Positions 1 through 12,816 of a DNA stretch of 64,000 bases are shown here, piece after piece. A model generated the notes under the pieces. It was not told the origin of the DNA. It saw nothing but the letters and a program-made list of their open reading frames with translations, and made no database searches. The translations under genes were made by a program, and so were the position numbers. This stretch comes from Comamonadaceae bacterium (GTDB lineage Bacteria; Pseudomonadota; Gammaproteobacteria; Burkholderiales; Burkholderiaceae_C), in NCBI GenBank assembly GCA_947454955.1, contig CANGLW010000009.1:29229-93228 (forward strand), in the 5' to 3' direction. The stretch's first letter is position 1; each line of letters starts with the position of its first letter.

Positions 1-2
1 CG

Positions 3-620
3 ATGCTTCGGCACCGCAACGAACTCACCCACAGCCATATCCTGACGGTGGAAGACCCGATTGAGTTTGTGCACATGCCCCAACACAGCCTGGTGAACCA
101 GCGCGAGGTGGGGCGCCACACCCAAGGGTTTTCTGCGGCGCTGCGTGCAGCCCTGCGCGAAGACCCCGATGTGATTTTGGTGGGCGAGTTGCGCGACCTC
201 GAAACCATCCGCCTGGCCCTCACCGCTGCCGAAACCGGCCACCTGGTGTTGGCCACGGTGCATACCTCCAGCGCACCCAAAACCATCGACCGATTGGTGG
301 ATGTGTTTCCCGCCGAAGAAAAAGACATGGTGCGCGCCATGCTGTCAGAATCTTTGCAGGGGGTGGTGGCGCAAACCCTGCTCAAAACCAAAGACGGCAG
401 TGGCCGCGTGGCCGCGCACGAGATCATGGTGGGCACACCGGCCATCCGCAACCTGATCCGCGAGGGCAAGGTCGCGCAGATGTACTCCACCCTGCAAACT
501 GGCAGCAGCGCGGGCATGCAGACCCTGGACCAGCACCTGGCTGACCTGGTGCGCCGCGGCGTGGTGAGCCCTACCGAGGCACGCAGCAAAGCGCGCATGC
601 CGGAAAACTTCCCCGGCTGA
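3..620 (+). CDS. pilT: Type IV pilus twitching motility ATPase PilT (C-terminal part, truncated by window start)
   Basis: EDPIEFVH, REDPDVILVGELRDLETI, TVHTSSAPKTIDR motifs and PENF C-terminus typical of PilT. Confidence 0.9.
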   Translation: MLRHRNELTHSHILTVEDPIEFVHMPQHSLVNQREVGRHTQGFSAALRAALREDPDVILVGELRDLETIRLALTAAETGHLVLATVHTSSAPKTIDRLVDVFPAEEKDMVRAMLSESLQGVVAQTLLKTKDGSGRVAAHEIMVGTPAIRNLIREGKVAQMYSTLQTGSSAGMQTLDQHLADLVRRGVVSPTEARSKARMPENFPG

Positions 621-762
621 AGCTATCCGCCCTCGTGGCTCTGTGGGGCCTGGCGGGCATCCGTATTCTCACGACCCAGCCCCTGCCCAACATGGCGCAC
701 AATGTCTGGCGCGGTGCACTGGTGCGCCTGTCCATAACCCCCAACACAACAACCCTGACAAC

Positions 763-1677
763 ATGGCCAACATCAACCCCAAAACTTACGAACCCGCTCC
801 CGCCCGTCGCGTGGCCTTTTTAGGCCTGGGCGTCATGGGCTACCCCATGGCCGGCCACTTGGCCTTGGCCGGTCACAGCGTGACGGTTTACAACCGCAGC
901 GCCGCCAAGGCCCAAGCCTGGTGCGAAGAATTTGCCGCCACCCCCGCGCCCAAGCACGCGCCTACCCCGCGCGAAGCAGCGAAAGACGCCGACATCGTGT
1001 TCGCCTGTGTGGGCAACGACGCTGACCTGCGCAGCATCACCCTGGGTGCAGATGGCGCGTTTGCGGGCATGAAAAAAGGCGCCACCTTTGTGGACCACAC
1101 CACCGCCTCAGCCGATGTGGCGCGTGAACTCAGCGCCGCCGCCAAAGCCCTGGGCTTGAACTTCATCGACGCGCCCGTGTCGGGCGGTCAAGCCGGCGCG
1201 CAAAACGGCATGCTGACCGTGATGTGCGGTGGCGATGCTGCAGTTTTTGAAGCAGTCAAGCCAGCAGCCATGGCGTTTTCCCGCGCTTTCACCTTGATGG
1301 GTGAGGTGGGCGCTGGCCAGCTGACCAAGATGGTCAACCAGATCGCGATTGCTGGTTTGGTGCAGGGCTTGAGCGAAGCTGTGGCCTTTGGCCAGCGCGC
1401 TGGCTTGGACGTGAACCTGGTGCTCGATGTGATCGGCAAGGGTGCCGCGCAAAGCTGGCAAATGGACAACCGTGGCAAGACCATGGTGGCCGACAAGTTT
1501 GACTTTGGCTTTGCGGTGGACTGGATGCGCAAAGACCTGGGCCTGGTGCTCGACGAAGCCAAGCGCAACGGCGCCAAGCTGCCGGTCACTGCGCTGGTCG
1601 ACCAGTTCTACGCCGATGTGCAAGAGATGGGTGGCCAGCGCTGGGACACCTCGAGCTTGGTCAAGCGCTTGCGTTAA
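763..1677 (+). CDS. NAD(P)-dependent oxidoreductase, 3-hydroxyisobutyrate dehydrogenase family
   Basis: N-terminal GLGVMGYPMAGHL Rossmann motif, FIDAPVSGGQAGAQNG motif; internal ATG at 763 preferred over 643. Confidence 0.88.
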   Translation: MANINPKTYEPAPARRVAFLGLGVMGYPMAGHLALAGHSVTVYNRSAAKAQAWCEEFAATPAPKHAPTPREAAKDADIVFACVGNDADLRSITLGADGAFAGMKKGATFVDHTTASADVARELSAAAKALGLNFIDAPVSGGQAGAQNGMLTVMCGGDAAVFEAVKPAAMAFSRAFTLMGEVGAGQLTKMVNQIAIAGLVQGLSEAVAFGQRAGLDVNLVLDVIGKGAAQSWQMDNRGKTMVADKFDFGFAVDWMRKDLGLVLDEAKRNGAKLPVTALVDQFYADVQEMGGQRWDTSSLVKRLR

Positions 1678-1710
1678 ACCACGCTGTGTCTACTGGCCAG
1701 TTTGGCTAGT

Positions 1711-1741
1711 AAAAAAGGCATCTCACTGAGATGCCTTTTTT
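1711..1741. terminator. Bidirectional rho-independent terminator
   Basis: AAAAAAGGCATCTCACTGAGATGCCTTTTTT between convergent genes. Confidence 0.9.
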
Positions 1742-1773
1742 CATTCGGGGCTGTTCAAGCCCGTTGATACCGA

Positions 1774-3567
<1,794 letters not shown>

Positions 3568-4471
3568 GCGACGCGGCCTCGGCCCAAGTCTATCCGCCAG
3601 GCACCCTGTATGTGGTGGCCACGCCGATAGGAAATTTAGCGGACATCAGCCTGCGCGCCCTGTGGGTGCTGCACATGGTGGACGCGGTGGCTTGCGAAGA
3701 CACCCGACACACCCAAAGCCTGCTGCGCGCCTACGGCATTGAGCGCAGCAACGCGCAGCTGCTGGCGCTGCACCAACACAACGAAGCCCAAGCCGCACAA
3801 ACCGTGGTGGAGCGTTTGCAACAGGGTGAACGCATTGCTTATGTGAGCGATGCCGGCACGCCTGGTGTGAGCGACCCGGGCGCGCGCTTGGTGGCGGCGG
3901 TGCAAGCCGCAGGCCTTCGAACCGTGCCCCTGCCAGGGGCCAGCAGCGTGACCGCGGCATTGAGCGTGGCCGGCATCACTGCGGCGCATGACTGGGAGAC
4001 CCAGGGCTTTGTGTTCGCCGGCTTTTTGCCCAACAAAACCCAGGAGCGTGCAGCCGCTGTGGCGCAGATCAGCGCACAAGCCCGTGCGGTGGTGCTGCTT
4101 GAAGCCCCGCACCGCATCGATGAGTTGGCGCAAGCCTTGGCCGTGTTGGGACCACGCGCTGTGACGGTGGCGCGCGAGATCACCAAACAGTTTGAGCAAG
4201 TGGCCACCATGCCCGCGCAAGATCTGAGCGCTTGGCTGGCTCAAGACCCCAACCGCAGCCGCGGCGAGTTTGCGCTGGTGGTGCACCCGGCCACCGTGCA
4301 GGCAGACAGCGGCGAGGGCGAGCGGGTGCTCAAGCTGTTGTTGGCCGAACTACCTTTGAAAACCGCAGTGAGGATAGCGGCGGAGATCAGCGGCGAGCCG
4401 AAAAACGCGTTGTACGACCTGGCTTTGACGCTCAAAAACCAGGGGTGAACCAAGGTTGAGCCAAAGCTGAA

Positions 4472-4492
4472 CCAGGGCTCATGAAGCCCTGG
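4472..4492. terminator. Hairpin between convergent rsmI and dsbA
   Basis: CCAGGGCTTCATGAGCCCTGG-type inverted repeat; no long T-run. Confidence 0.5.
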
Positions 4493-4538
4493 CTGTCACG
4501 CTAATTCAGCGGGTTTTAAGCGGGCGGTCAACGGGTGT

Positions 4539-5186
4539 TCAGCGGCCGCGGCGCACTTCTTCCATCAAGAACTCGGCCACACCCAAGGCGCGCTCCATGC
4601 TCTTGGCAATCGAGCCGTCGGTGTAGAAACGCCCGGCAATGCCCAACGAGGGCACACCCTCGACCTTGTAGGCCTCTTGCAATTGCACCGCACGCTTGAC
4701 CTTGCCTGCGGCGGTGAACGAGTTGAACTGATCGGCAAATTTGGCCTTGTCCACGCCCTGCTTGGCCACCCACTCAAAAATAGCCTCGGGGGTGGCCAGG
4801 CGGTTGCGTTCCACATGCACCGCGTAGAACACCTTGGCGTGCAACTTCTCAATCAGGCCCATCGCGTCGAGCGCAAAGTAGAGGCGCTGTTGCGGCTCAA
4901 AGTCGGGGCGGAAAGCCACGGGCATGCGGCGGATGACCACGTCTTTGGGCGCACGCTTGGTCCAAGCCTCGAAGGTGGGCTCAAAGGCGTTGCAGTGCGG
5001 GCAGCTGTACCAAAAGAACTCAATCAACTCGATCTTGCCAGCGGGGGTATCCACCGGTGCGGGCTTGTCGAGCTTGTAGTAGTCGGTGCCCGCTATGGGG
5101 CCGCCCTGCGCATGCGCGAGGGTGCCCAAACCCGAAGACGCTAGCAAAGTTGCAGCAACAGATTGATTGAATTCGCGGCGTTGCAT
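4539..5186 (-). CDS. dsbA: Thiol:disulfide interchange protein DsbA
   Basis: FFWYSCPHCNAFEP active site, signal peptide. Confidence 0.9.
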   Translation of the reverse strand: MQRREFNQSVAATLLASSGLGTLAHAQGGPIAGTDYYKLDKPAPVDTPAGKIELIEFFWYSCPHCNAFEPTFEAWTKRAPKDVVIRRMPVAFRPDFEPQQRLYFALDAMGLIEKLHAKVFYAVHVERNRLATPEAIFEWVAKQGVDKAKFADQFNSFTAAGKVKRAVQLQEAYKVEGVPSLGIAGRFYTDGSIAKSMERALGVAEFLMEEVRRGR

Positions 5187-5195
5187 GGTGTTTCC

Positions 5196-5846
5196 TTATT
5201 TTTGAATGCGGACGATGACGGTTTCATAACCGCCTGCCTCGAGTTTGTCTTTGACCTTGTCGGCATCATCGCGTTTCTCGAAAGGCCCCACACGCACGCG
5301 GTACACCATGCGGCCCGATTGCTCGCGTTCGGTGATTTTGGCGTCCATGCCACCCAGCGCCAGCTTGGCGCGTTGGGCTTGGGCATCGTCCTCGGTGCGG
5401 AATGCGCCGGTCTGGATGAAGTAGTTGAAGGGGTCGGCTTTGGCTTTGGCCAAATCACCGAGTGGATCGTTTTTAGGATCAGTTTTTACGTCAGCTTTAG
5501 GGTCAGCCTTAACCTCAGCTTTGGCCGCTTTCGGGTCGACCACCGCAGGCACAGGCGGGGTAGGTGTGGCGGCAGATGTCGCTGGTGTGGCAGGTGCCTC
5601 AGGCGCTTCCACCACCGCGGGCTTGGCCGGGTTCTTGCCGTACAGCGGGGCGTTGGGGTCCCAGTCTTTGTTTTTCTTGGCCTCGGCCGCGTCCTGTTCG
5701 GCCGAGCGGCTCTGGCTCTTGTTCATGAAGGGCACGGGCACTTTGGTCACGTACACCGCCACGCCCAGGGCAATGCCCAGGCCGAGCACCAGGCCAATGA
5801 TCAATCCCAACAGGGTTCCGCCACGTTGATTCATAGACGTCCTCAC
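5196..5846 (-). CDS. SPOR domain-containing protein
   Basis: N-terminal TM segment, [18 protein letters not shown] linker, C-terminal SPOR-like [20 protein letters not shown]. Confidence 0.85.
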   Translation of the reverse strand: MRTSMNQRGGTLLGLIIGLVLGLGIALGVAVYVTKVPVPFMNKSQSRSAEQDAAEAKKNKDWDPNAPLYGKNPAKPAVVEAPEAPATPATSAATPTPPVPAVVDPKAAKAEVKADPKADVKTDPKNDPLGDLAKAKADPFNYFIQTGAFRTEDDAQAQRAKLALGGMDAKITEREQSGRMVYRVRVGPFEKRDDADKVKDKLEAGGYETVIVRIQK

Positions 5847-7600
5847 ATTTTCTCCGGTGCGCTCACACCCAGCAAAGCCAGGCCGTTGCGCAGCACTTGC
5901 GCGGTGGCCGCCACCAGGGCCAGACGCGCGGTTTTCACCGCCTCGTCGTCCACCAAAATACGCTCTGCGTCATAGTAGCTGTGGTAGCTCGCTGCCAAAT
6001 CGCGCAAATAAAAGGTCACATCATGCGGCGCAAAATCTTCGGCAGCGGCGGTGAGCATTTCAGGGTACTTGGCCAGTTGCAGCATGAGTGATTGCGAAGC
6101 ATCGGTGTCCAAAGCATCGAGCTTGGCGCTCTTGAGTTGTTCGCCAACTTTCTCGAGCAAGGCCGCCCAGGCTGATTTGTCCAGGGTCTCCAAATTGGCG
6201 TCTTGACCCAAGACAAACTTGGCCAACACCGAGCAAATGCGCGCATGCGCGTACTGCACGTAGTAGACCGGGTTGTCGTTGTTTTTGGCCAGCGCCAGGT
6301 CGATGTCGAACACGTACTCGGTGTCGGGCTTGCGGCTGAGCAAGAAGAAACGCACCGCGTCTTTGCTGGTCCACTCAATCAGGTCGCGCAAGGTCACGTA
6401 GCTGCCGGCGCGCTTGGAAATTTTCACCTCTTGCCCACCGCGCACCACCCGCACCATGGTGTGCAGCACATAGTCGGGGTAGCCCTGAGGAATACCGACG
6501 TTGGCCGCTTGCAAGCCCGCGCGCACCCGCGCAATCGTGCCGTGGTGGTCGGTGCCCTGAATGTTCACCACCTTCTTGAAGCCGCGCTCAAACTTGGTGA
6601 TGTGGTAGGCCACATCAGGCACAAAGTAGGTGTAGGTGCCGTCGCTCTTGCGCATGACCCGGTCTTTGTCGTCGCCGTAGTCGGTGGACTTGAGCCACAG
6701 CGCGCCATCGGCCTCGTAGGTCTTGCCCGCGTCTTTGAGCTTTTGCACCGCCGCGTCCACCTTGCCGCTGGTGTAGAGGCTGCTCTCGAGGTAGTAGTTG
6801 TCAAACTTCACCGCGAAGGCGCGCAAGTCCAGGTCTTGTTCATGGCGCAGGTAGGCCACCGCGAATTGGCGGATGCCTTCAAAGTCGTCGATGTCACCGC
6901 TGGCGGTGAACTCACGGTCGTCGGCCTTGACGGTTTTCTTCGCCAAAAAATCAGCCGCGATGTCGGCGATGTAGTCGCCGTTGTAGAAGTTCTTGCTGAT
7001 CGGGTTGTCGGGGTCGGTGGGCCAACGCGCATCACCAGGCTTCACACCCTGCGCACGCAGGTGGGTGGAGGTGGCCAGGGTGTTGATTTGCACGCCCGCG
7101 TCGTTGTAATAAAACTCGCGGTACACGTCCCAGCCCTGGGTGGCGTAGAGGTTACAAATCGCATCGCCCAGCGCGGCTTGGCGCCCGTGGCCCACGTGCA
7201 GCGGGCCGGTGGGGTTGGCAGACACAAACTCCACCAACACACGCTCGCTGCGCGCAGCACGCTGGCCGTAGCAACCAGCTTGGCCCAGCACCTCACGCAC
7301 CACCTCTTGCTTGGCCTGGGGCTTCAAGCGGATGTTGATGAAACCCGGCCCTGCGATTTCCAGGGCACTGACCCAACGCGTGAAAGACGCTGTTTTTTGT
7401 AGCGCATCCACCAAGCCCTGCGCCACTTCGCGCGGGTTTTTCTTCAATGCTTTGGAGAGCTGCATGGCGGCGGTGCAAGCGAAGTCGCCGTGCGCAGCCA
7501 CTTTGGGGGATTCGAAGGCAGCGCGTGCACCCGCGCCGGCCTGGAGTTGCTCCAACTCGGCGGCCAGCGCCTGGAGCAGTTCGGTTTTGACGGTCAACAT
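5843..7600 (-). CDS. argS: Arginyl-tRNA synthetase
   Basis: [22 protein letters not shown] (HIGH-class motif), C-terminal DALR domain. Confidence 0.96.
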   Translation of the reverse strand: MLTVKTELLQALAAELEQLQAGAGARAAFESPKVAAHGDFACTAAMQLSKALKKNPREVAQGLVDALQKTASFTRWVSALEIAGPGFINIRLKPQAKQEVVREVLGQAGCYGQRAARSERVLVEFVSANPTGPLHVGHGRQAALGDAICNLYATQGWDVYREFYYNDAGVQINTLATSTHLRAQGVKPGDARWPTDPDNPISKNFYNGDYIADIAADFLAKKTVKADDREFTASGDIDDFEGIRQFAVAYLRHEQDLDLRAFAVKFDNYYLESSLYTSGKVDAAVQKLKDAGKTYEADGALWLKSTDYGDDKDRVMRKSDGTYTYFVPDVAYHITKFERGFKKVVNIQGTDHHGTIARVRAGLQAANVGIPQGYPDYVLHTMVRVVRGGQEVKISKRAGSYVTLRDLIEWTSKDAVRFFLLSRKPDTEYVFDIDLALAKNNDNPVYYVQYAHARICSVLAKFVLGQDANLETLDKSAWAALLEKVGEQLKSAKLDALDTDASQSLMLQLAKYPEMLTAAAEDFAPHDVTFYLRDLAASYHSYYDAERILVDDEAVKTARLALVAATAQVLRNGLALLGVSAPEKM

Positions 7601-7609
7601 CCCCTGATT

Positions 7610-8608
7610 TTAGGGGGCGGGGGCGCTCATGCTCTGGCTTTGCCAGAAATCGGGTTGGCTGTAATGGTGCTTGAGGTAGTCCACCCACAGGCGCACCCGC
7701 AAAGGCAGGTGCTTGCGCTGGGGGAACACCGCGTAAATGCCGTTGGGCGGCGCGGCAAATTCTTCCAGAATAGCGACCAGGCGGCCAGCCTTGATCTCGG
7801 CGTCCACCTCCCAGGTGCTGCGCCAGGCAATGCCATAGCCCTGCAAGCACCAGTCGTGCAGCACTTGGCCGTCAGAACAGTCCATGGGGCCGTGCGGCTT
7901 GAAGTGGATGACTTCGCTGTTCTCGCCTTTAGCCTCTGATTTAGCGTCGCCTTTGCCCTCACCCTTACCGTCACCCTTGGGCACTTTGAAGGCCCAGCCC
8001 CGGGTTTGCGAGGCATCACTCGACAGCACCAGGCAATCGAACTTGGCCAGCTCTTGCGGGGTTTGCGGCGTGCCATGCTGGCGCAGATATTTGGGGGTGG
8101 CCACGCACAAGCGGCGGTTGTCGGCCATGCGCACGCTCACCAGCGATGAGTCGGGCATGTCGCCCACCCGCACCGCGCAGTCGTAACCCTCACCCGCAAT
8201 GTCCACCACCCGGTCGGACAGGTTGAGGGAAATGGTCACATCGCGGTGCAATTCACGAAACCGGGGCACCAGGGGGGCCACATGGCGGCGCCCAAAACCA
8301 GCCGGCGCGGTGATGCGCAAATGCCCGCTGGCTTTGACGCCCCCAGCGCTCACACTGGCTTCGGCATTGGCGAAATCAGTGAGCAAGCGCTGACAATCTT
8401 CCAGAAAAGCGCTGCCTTCATGGGTCAGACTGATGCGCCGCGTGGTGCGCACCAGCAGCTTGACGCCCAGGCGTTCTTCCAGCGCATCGAGGCGCCGGCC
8501 CATGATGGCGGGGGCCACACCCTCGGCAATGGCCGCAGCCGTCAAGCTGCCCCGGGTGGCCACGGACACGAACGATTCGAGTTGCTTTAACTTGTCCATG
8601 TCACCCAT
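7610..8608 (-). CDS. LysR family transcriptional regulator
   Basis: N-terminal wHTH FVSVATRGSLTAAA; divergent from catabolic cluster; start could be internal ATG at 8599. Confidence 0.9.
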   Translation of the reverse strand: MGDMDKLKQLESFVSVATRGSLTAAAIAEGVAPAIMGRRLDALEERLGVKLLVRTTRRISLTHEGSAFLEDCQRLLTDFANAEASVSAGGVKASGHLRITAPAGFGRRHVAPLVPRFRELHRDVTISLNLSDRVVDIAGEGYDCAVRVGDMPDSSLVSVRMADNRRLCVATPKYLRQHGTPQTPQELAKFDCLVLSSDASQTRGWAFKVPKGDGKGEGKGDAKSEAKGENSEVIHFKPHGPMDCSDGQVLHDWCLQGYGIAWRSTWEVDAEIKAGRLVAILEEFAAPPNGIYAVFPQRKHLPLRVRLWVDYLKHHYSQPDFWQSQSMSAPAP

Positions 8609-8697
8609 TATGGGTATAAAAGTTTAAAATGCCTCTGGCAGGGCGTAAGTATTAATGCGTTCATGTTGCAAAGCTGCTGAATTCACAATTTCCAGAC

Positions 8698-9585
8698 ATG
8701 AACCCCACACCCGCCTTGAACCTTGAGCATTTGCGCGACTGGATCGGTCGCAGCGAAGTGCGCCAAGACACCCTGCACCCCAACCAAGTGGCGGCCCTGT
8801 CAGCCACCTTGGACCGGCAAGACCCCAGTAGCCCGGGCAGCGTGGTGCCGCCGCTGTGGCATTGGTGTTACTTCACACCCTTGACGCCGCAAAGCGAGAT
8901 TGGCGACGACGGCCACGCCAAGCGCGGCGGCTTTTTGCCCCCGGTGCCCCTGCCCCGGCGCATGTGGGCTGGCGGGCGCTTGAAGTTTGTGCAGCCGCTC
9001 TTGGTGGGCCAAACGCTCAACCGCACCTCCACCATCGACGATGTGACCATCAAGCAAGGCCGCAGCGGCAACCTGGTGTTTGTGAAAGTGCGCCACGAGT
9101 TCGCGCTCAGCGGCCAGGCTGGGGCGCTGGTCGAAGAGCACGACATTGTTTACCGCGATGCGCCCACCCCAGGCGCACATGCTCCCGTATCTGCCCCAGC
9201 CCCCACCGATGCGCCGGTGAACGCGCAGTTCAGCCGCGCCATCAAGGCCGACGAGGTGCTGCTGTTCCGTTACTCGGCGTTGACCTTCAACGGCCACCGC
9301 ATCCATTACGACCGCTCGTATGTCACGCAGGTCGAGGGCTACCCGGGCCTCATCGTGCACGGGCCGCTGATTGCCACCTTGCTGGTGGACCTGGTGCGCC
9401 GCGAGCTGCCCAAGGCGCACATCAGTGCGTTCGAGTTCAAGGCGGTGCGCCCGATTTTTGACATCCACCCCTTCAGCGTGAACGGCCGCGTGGTCGAGCA
9501 CGACCATGGCCAGCGCAGCGTGCAGCTGTGGGCCACCGACCACGAAGGTTATTTGGCCATGCAAGCGACGGCCACCCTCAGCTGA
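8698..9585 (+). CDS. MaoC/HTD2-type dehydratase (mesaconyl-CoA hydratase-like)
   Basis: PPLWHWCYFTP...GGFLPPVPLPRRMWAGGRL...FSALTFNGHRIHYD-type hotdog fold motifs. Confidence 0.82.
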   Translation: MNPTPALNLEHLRDWIGRSEVRQDTLHPNQVAALSATLDRQDPSSPGSVVPPLWHWCYFTPLTPQSEIGDDGHAKRGGFLPPVPLPRRMWAGGRLKFVQPLLVGQTLNRTSTIDDVTIKQGRSGNLVFVKVRHEFALSGQAGALVEEHDIVYRDAPTPGAHAPVSAPAPTDAPVNAQFSRAIKADEVLLFRYSALTFNGHRIHYDRSYVTQVEGYPGLIVHGPLIATLLVDLVRRELPKAHISAFEFKAVRPIFDIHPFSVNGRVVEHDHGQRSVQLWATDHEGYLAMQATATLS

Positions 9586-9604
9586 CCCAAGTGAGCACCT
9601 CATC

Positions 9605-10765
9605 ATGATCACCCAAACCGATAAATACCAAGACATCCGCGACGCGGTGCGTGACTTGTGCGCGCAGTTCCCCGACGAGTACCACCGCGAGGTGGACGCC
9701 AAGCGCGCCTACCCCGAAACCTTTGTGGATGCGCTCACCAAAGCCGGTTGGCTCGCAGCTTTGATTCCGCAAGAGTACGGCGGCTCAGGCTTGGGCTTGG
9801 CAGAGGCCTCGGTGATCATGGAAGAGATCAACCGCTGCGGCGGCAACTCGGGCGCGTGCCACGGCCAGATGTACAACATGGGCACGCTGCTGCGCCACGG
9901 CTCCAAAGAACAAAAAGATTTGTACCTGCCCAAGATCGCCTCGGGCGAATGGCGCTTGCAAAGCATGGGCGTGACCGAGCCGACCACCGGCACCGACACC
10001 ACCAAGATCAAAACCACCGCGGTCAAAAAAGGCGACCGCTATGTGGTCAATGGCCAAAAGGTCTGGATCTCGCGCGTGCAGCACTCCGACTTCATGATTT
10101 TGTTGGCGCGCACCACGCCCTTGGCCGAGGTGAGCAAGAAGAGCGAAGGCATGTCGATCTTCATGGTCGATTTGCGCCAAGCTGAAAAGTCAGGCCTGAC
10201 GGTGCGGCCGATTGCCAACATGGTCAACCACGAAACCAACGAGTTGTTTTTTGAGAACCTGGAAATCCCGGCCGAGAACCTGATTGGTGAAGAAGGCAAG
10301 GGCTTCAAATACATCCTCGATGGGCTCAACGCTGAGCGCACGCTGATTGCCGCGGAGTGCATTGGCGACGGTTACTGGTTCATCGACCGCGTGAGCAAGT
10401 ATGTGAAAGACCGCGTGGTGTTTGGCCGCCCCACCGGCCAGAACCAAGGCGTGCAGTTCCCGATTGCCGAGAGCTTCATCGAGGTGGAAGCCGCGAACTT
10501 GATGCGCTGGAAAGCCTGCGAGTTGTTCGACGCGCACCAGCCTTGCGGTGCCGAAGCCAACATGGCCAAATACCTCGCGGCCAAAGCCTCGTGGGAAGCG
10601 GCCAATGTGTGCTTGCAAATGCACGGCGGTTTTGGTTTTGCGTGCGAGTACGACATCGAGCGCAAGTTCCGCGAAACACGCCTCTACCAAGTTGCCCCCA
10701 TTTCCACCAACCTGATCTTCTCGTACGTGGCCGAGCACTTGCTGGGCTTGCCAAGGTCTTTCTAA
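9605..10765 (+). CDS. Acyl-CoA dehydrogenase
   Basis: GVTEPTTGTDTTKIKTTAVKKGDRYVVNGQKVWISR and QMHGGFGFACEYDIERKFRETR. Confidence 0.93.
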   Translation: MITQTDKYQDIRDAVRDLCAQFPDEYHREVDAKRAYPETFVDALTKAGWLAALIPQEYGGSGLGLAEASVIMEEINRCGGNSGACHGQMYNMGTLLRHGSKEQKDLYLPKIASGEWRLQSMGVTEPTTGTDTTKIKTTAVKKGDRYVVNGQKVWISRVQHSDFMILLARTTPLAEVSKKSEGMSIFMVDLRQAEKSGLTVRPIANMVNHETNELFFENLEIPAENLIGEEGKGFKYILDGLNAERTLIAAECIGDGYWFIDRVSKYVKDRVVFGRPTGQNQGVQFPIAESFIEVEAANLMRWKACELFDAHQPCGAEANMAKYLAAKASWEAANVCLQMHGGFGFACEYDIERKFRETRLYQVAPISTNLIFSYVAEHLLGLPRSF

Positions 10766-10811
10766 TGCTATTGATTCAATAGCACATTATCAAGACTCAT
10801 CAAGGCACCGC

Positions 10812-11561
10812 ATGACGAATTCTTTGAAACCTCAAACCTTCATGTTGGTGCACGGCGCTTGGCATGGTGGCTGGTGCTGGGCGCAAGTGGCCGACATGCT
10901 GCGTGCGCTAGGCCACCGCGTTTTCACGCCCACACAAACAGGCTTAGGCGCCAAGCGGCATTTGATGTCGCGCGACATCACGCTCGATGTGTTTGTGCAA
11001 GACATCGTGAATGAACTTGAGTTTGAAGACCTGCACGATGTGGTGTTGGTGGGCCACAGCTTTGGGGGCATTGCCATCAGCGGTGTGGCAGATCGCTTGC
11101 CCCAGCGCATCCGCCAACTCATTTACCTTGATTCACTGTTGCTGCCAAGCGGCATGACGCCTTTTAGCCAACTCAGCCCCGAGGTGGTGGCCACACGCAC
11201 CGCAGCTGCGCAAGCTTTTGATGGTGGCTTAAGCCTCCCCCCGCCATCGCCTGAGGCCTTCGGTTTGCTTGACCCCGCGCACCAGGCGGTGATTGCCGAT
11301 CGCCTCACCCCGCATCCGTTCAGTTGCTACACCTCGCCCCTACATTTGCAGCACGCCTTGGGCAACGGCCTGCCACGCACTTATGTGGTGTGCACCGACC
11401 CGATTTACCCGGCCTTGGCCAAGTCGCGCGAATTGGCACAAAGCCTGGGCTGGCCCATGGTGGAGTTGGCCACCGGGCACGACGCCATGGTCAGCGCACC
11501 GCAGGCCACGGCCGAGCTTTTCATGCATTTGGCGGCGCAAATCCGCCCTGTCACACCATGA
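10812..11561 (+). CDS. Alpha/beta hydrolase
   Basis: VLVHGAWHGGWCW, GHSFGG nucleophile elbow, GHDAM. Confidence 0.9.
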   Translation: MTNSLKPQTFMLVHGAWHGGWCWAQVADMLRALGHRVFTPTQTGLGAKRHLMSRDITLDVFVQDIVNELEFEDLHDVVLVGHSFGGIAISGVADRLPQRIRQLIYLDSLLLPSGMTPFSQLSPEVVATRTAAAQAFDGGLSLPPPSPEAFGLLDPAHQAVIADRLTPHPFSCYTSPLHLQHALGNGLPRTYVVCTDPIYPALAKSRELAQSLGWPMVELATGHDAMVSAPQATAELFMHLAAQIRPVTP

Positions 11562-12748
11562 CTTCTTCAGACTTGCCGCTCAGCGGCATCACCGTGGTCT
11601 CGCTGGAACACGCGATTGCCGCGCCTTTTTGCACCCGCCAACTCGCCGACCAGGGCGCGCGTGTCATCAAAATTGAGCGGCCCGGTGTGGGCGACTTTGC
11701 CCGCGGTTACGACACCCGCGTGGCTGGCCTGGCCTCGCACTTTGTGTGGACCAACCGCAGCAAAGAAAGTTTGTCGCTCGACCTCAAACACGAACAAGCG
11801 CCGAAGATTTTGGACGAGCTCTTGGCCCAAGCCGATGTGCTGGTGCAAAACCTCGCGCCCGGCGCGGCCGCGCGCATGGGCATGTCGTTTGAGGCGCTGC
11901 ACGCGCGCTTTCCCAAACTCATCGTGTGCGACATCTCGGGTTATGGCGACAGCGGCCCTTACCGCGACAAAAAAGCCTACGACCTCTTGATCCAAAGCGA
12001 GGCAGGCTTTTTGTCCGTCACCGGCACGCCCGACACGCCATCCAAAGCAGGTTGCTCGATCGCTGACATCGCCGCGGGCATGTACGCCTACAGCAATGTG
12101 CTGACCGCGCTCATTCAACGCGGCAAAACGGGCTTGGGCAAACGCATCGACATCTCCATGCTCGAGAGCATGGCCGAGTGGATGAGCTTTCCGCTGTACT
12201 ACGCTTATGACGGCGCTGCGCCACCCCCACGCGCGGGTGCCTCGCACGCCACGATTTACCCCTACGGGCCTTTCCCCAGTGGCGACGGCAAAACCATCAT
12301 GCTGGGCCTGCAAAACGAACGCGAGTGGCAGGTGTTTTGCACACGTGTGCTGCAACAACCCGAGCTGGCTGTGGATGCGCGCTTCTCGGCCAACGCCTTA
12401 CGCTCGGCCAACAAAGCTGAGTTGCAAACCCTCATCGAAGCTTGCTTTGCCCAGCTCAGCGCGCAGCAAGTGATTGACCGCTTGGAAGACGCACAAATTG
12501 CCAACGCGCAAGTCAACACCATGGCCGATGTGTGGGCGCACCCGCAACTGCAAGCGCGTGACCGTTGGGTCCAGGTGGGCACATCCGCTGAGCCGATTCC
12601 CGCGCTCTTGCCACCGGGCACGGCCAACGCGCAACAGGTGCGCATGGACGCAGTGCCCGCCTTGGGCGAACACACCCAAAGCATCTTGCAAGAGTTGGGT
12701 TGGGGTGACGATGACATCGCAGCCTTGCGTGCGCAAGGCGCCATCTGA
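11558..12748 (+). CDS. CaiB/BaiF (class III) CoA transferase
   Basis: AAPFCTRQLADQGARVIKIERPGVGDFAR; ATGA overlap with upstream gene. Confidence 0.93.
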   Translation: MTSSDLPLSGITVVSLEHAIAAPFCTRQLADQGARVIKIERPGVGDFARGYDTRVAGLASHFVWTNRSKESLSLDLKHEQAPKILDELLAQADVLVQNLAPGAAARMGMSFEALHARFPKLIVCDISGYGDSGPYRDKKAYDLLIQSEAGFLSVTGTPDTPSKAGCSIADIAAGMYAYSNVLTALIQRGKTGLGKRIDISMLESMAEWMSFPLYYAYDGAAPPPRAGASHATIYPYGPFPSGDGKTIMLGLQNEREWQVFCTRVLQQPELAVDARFSANALRSANKAELQTLIEACFAQLSAQQVIDRLEDAQIANAQVNTMADVWAHPQLQARDRWVQVGTSAEPIPALLPPGTANAQQVRMDAVPALGEHTQSILQELGWGDDDIAALRAQGAI

Positions 12749-12816
12749 CAAACTCAATTGCTCTGAATTACATAGCAATGACATCTGTGACAACTTTGGC
12801 CTGATTGGAAAACACC

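Noticed and set aside
6203-7402. 399-aa plus-strand ORF opposite argS
   Set aside because: Antisense shadow ORF.
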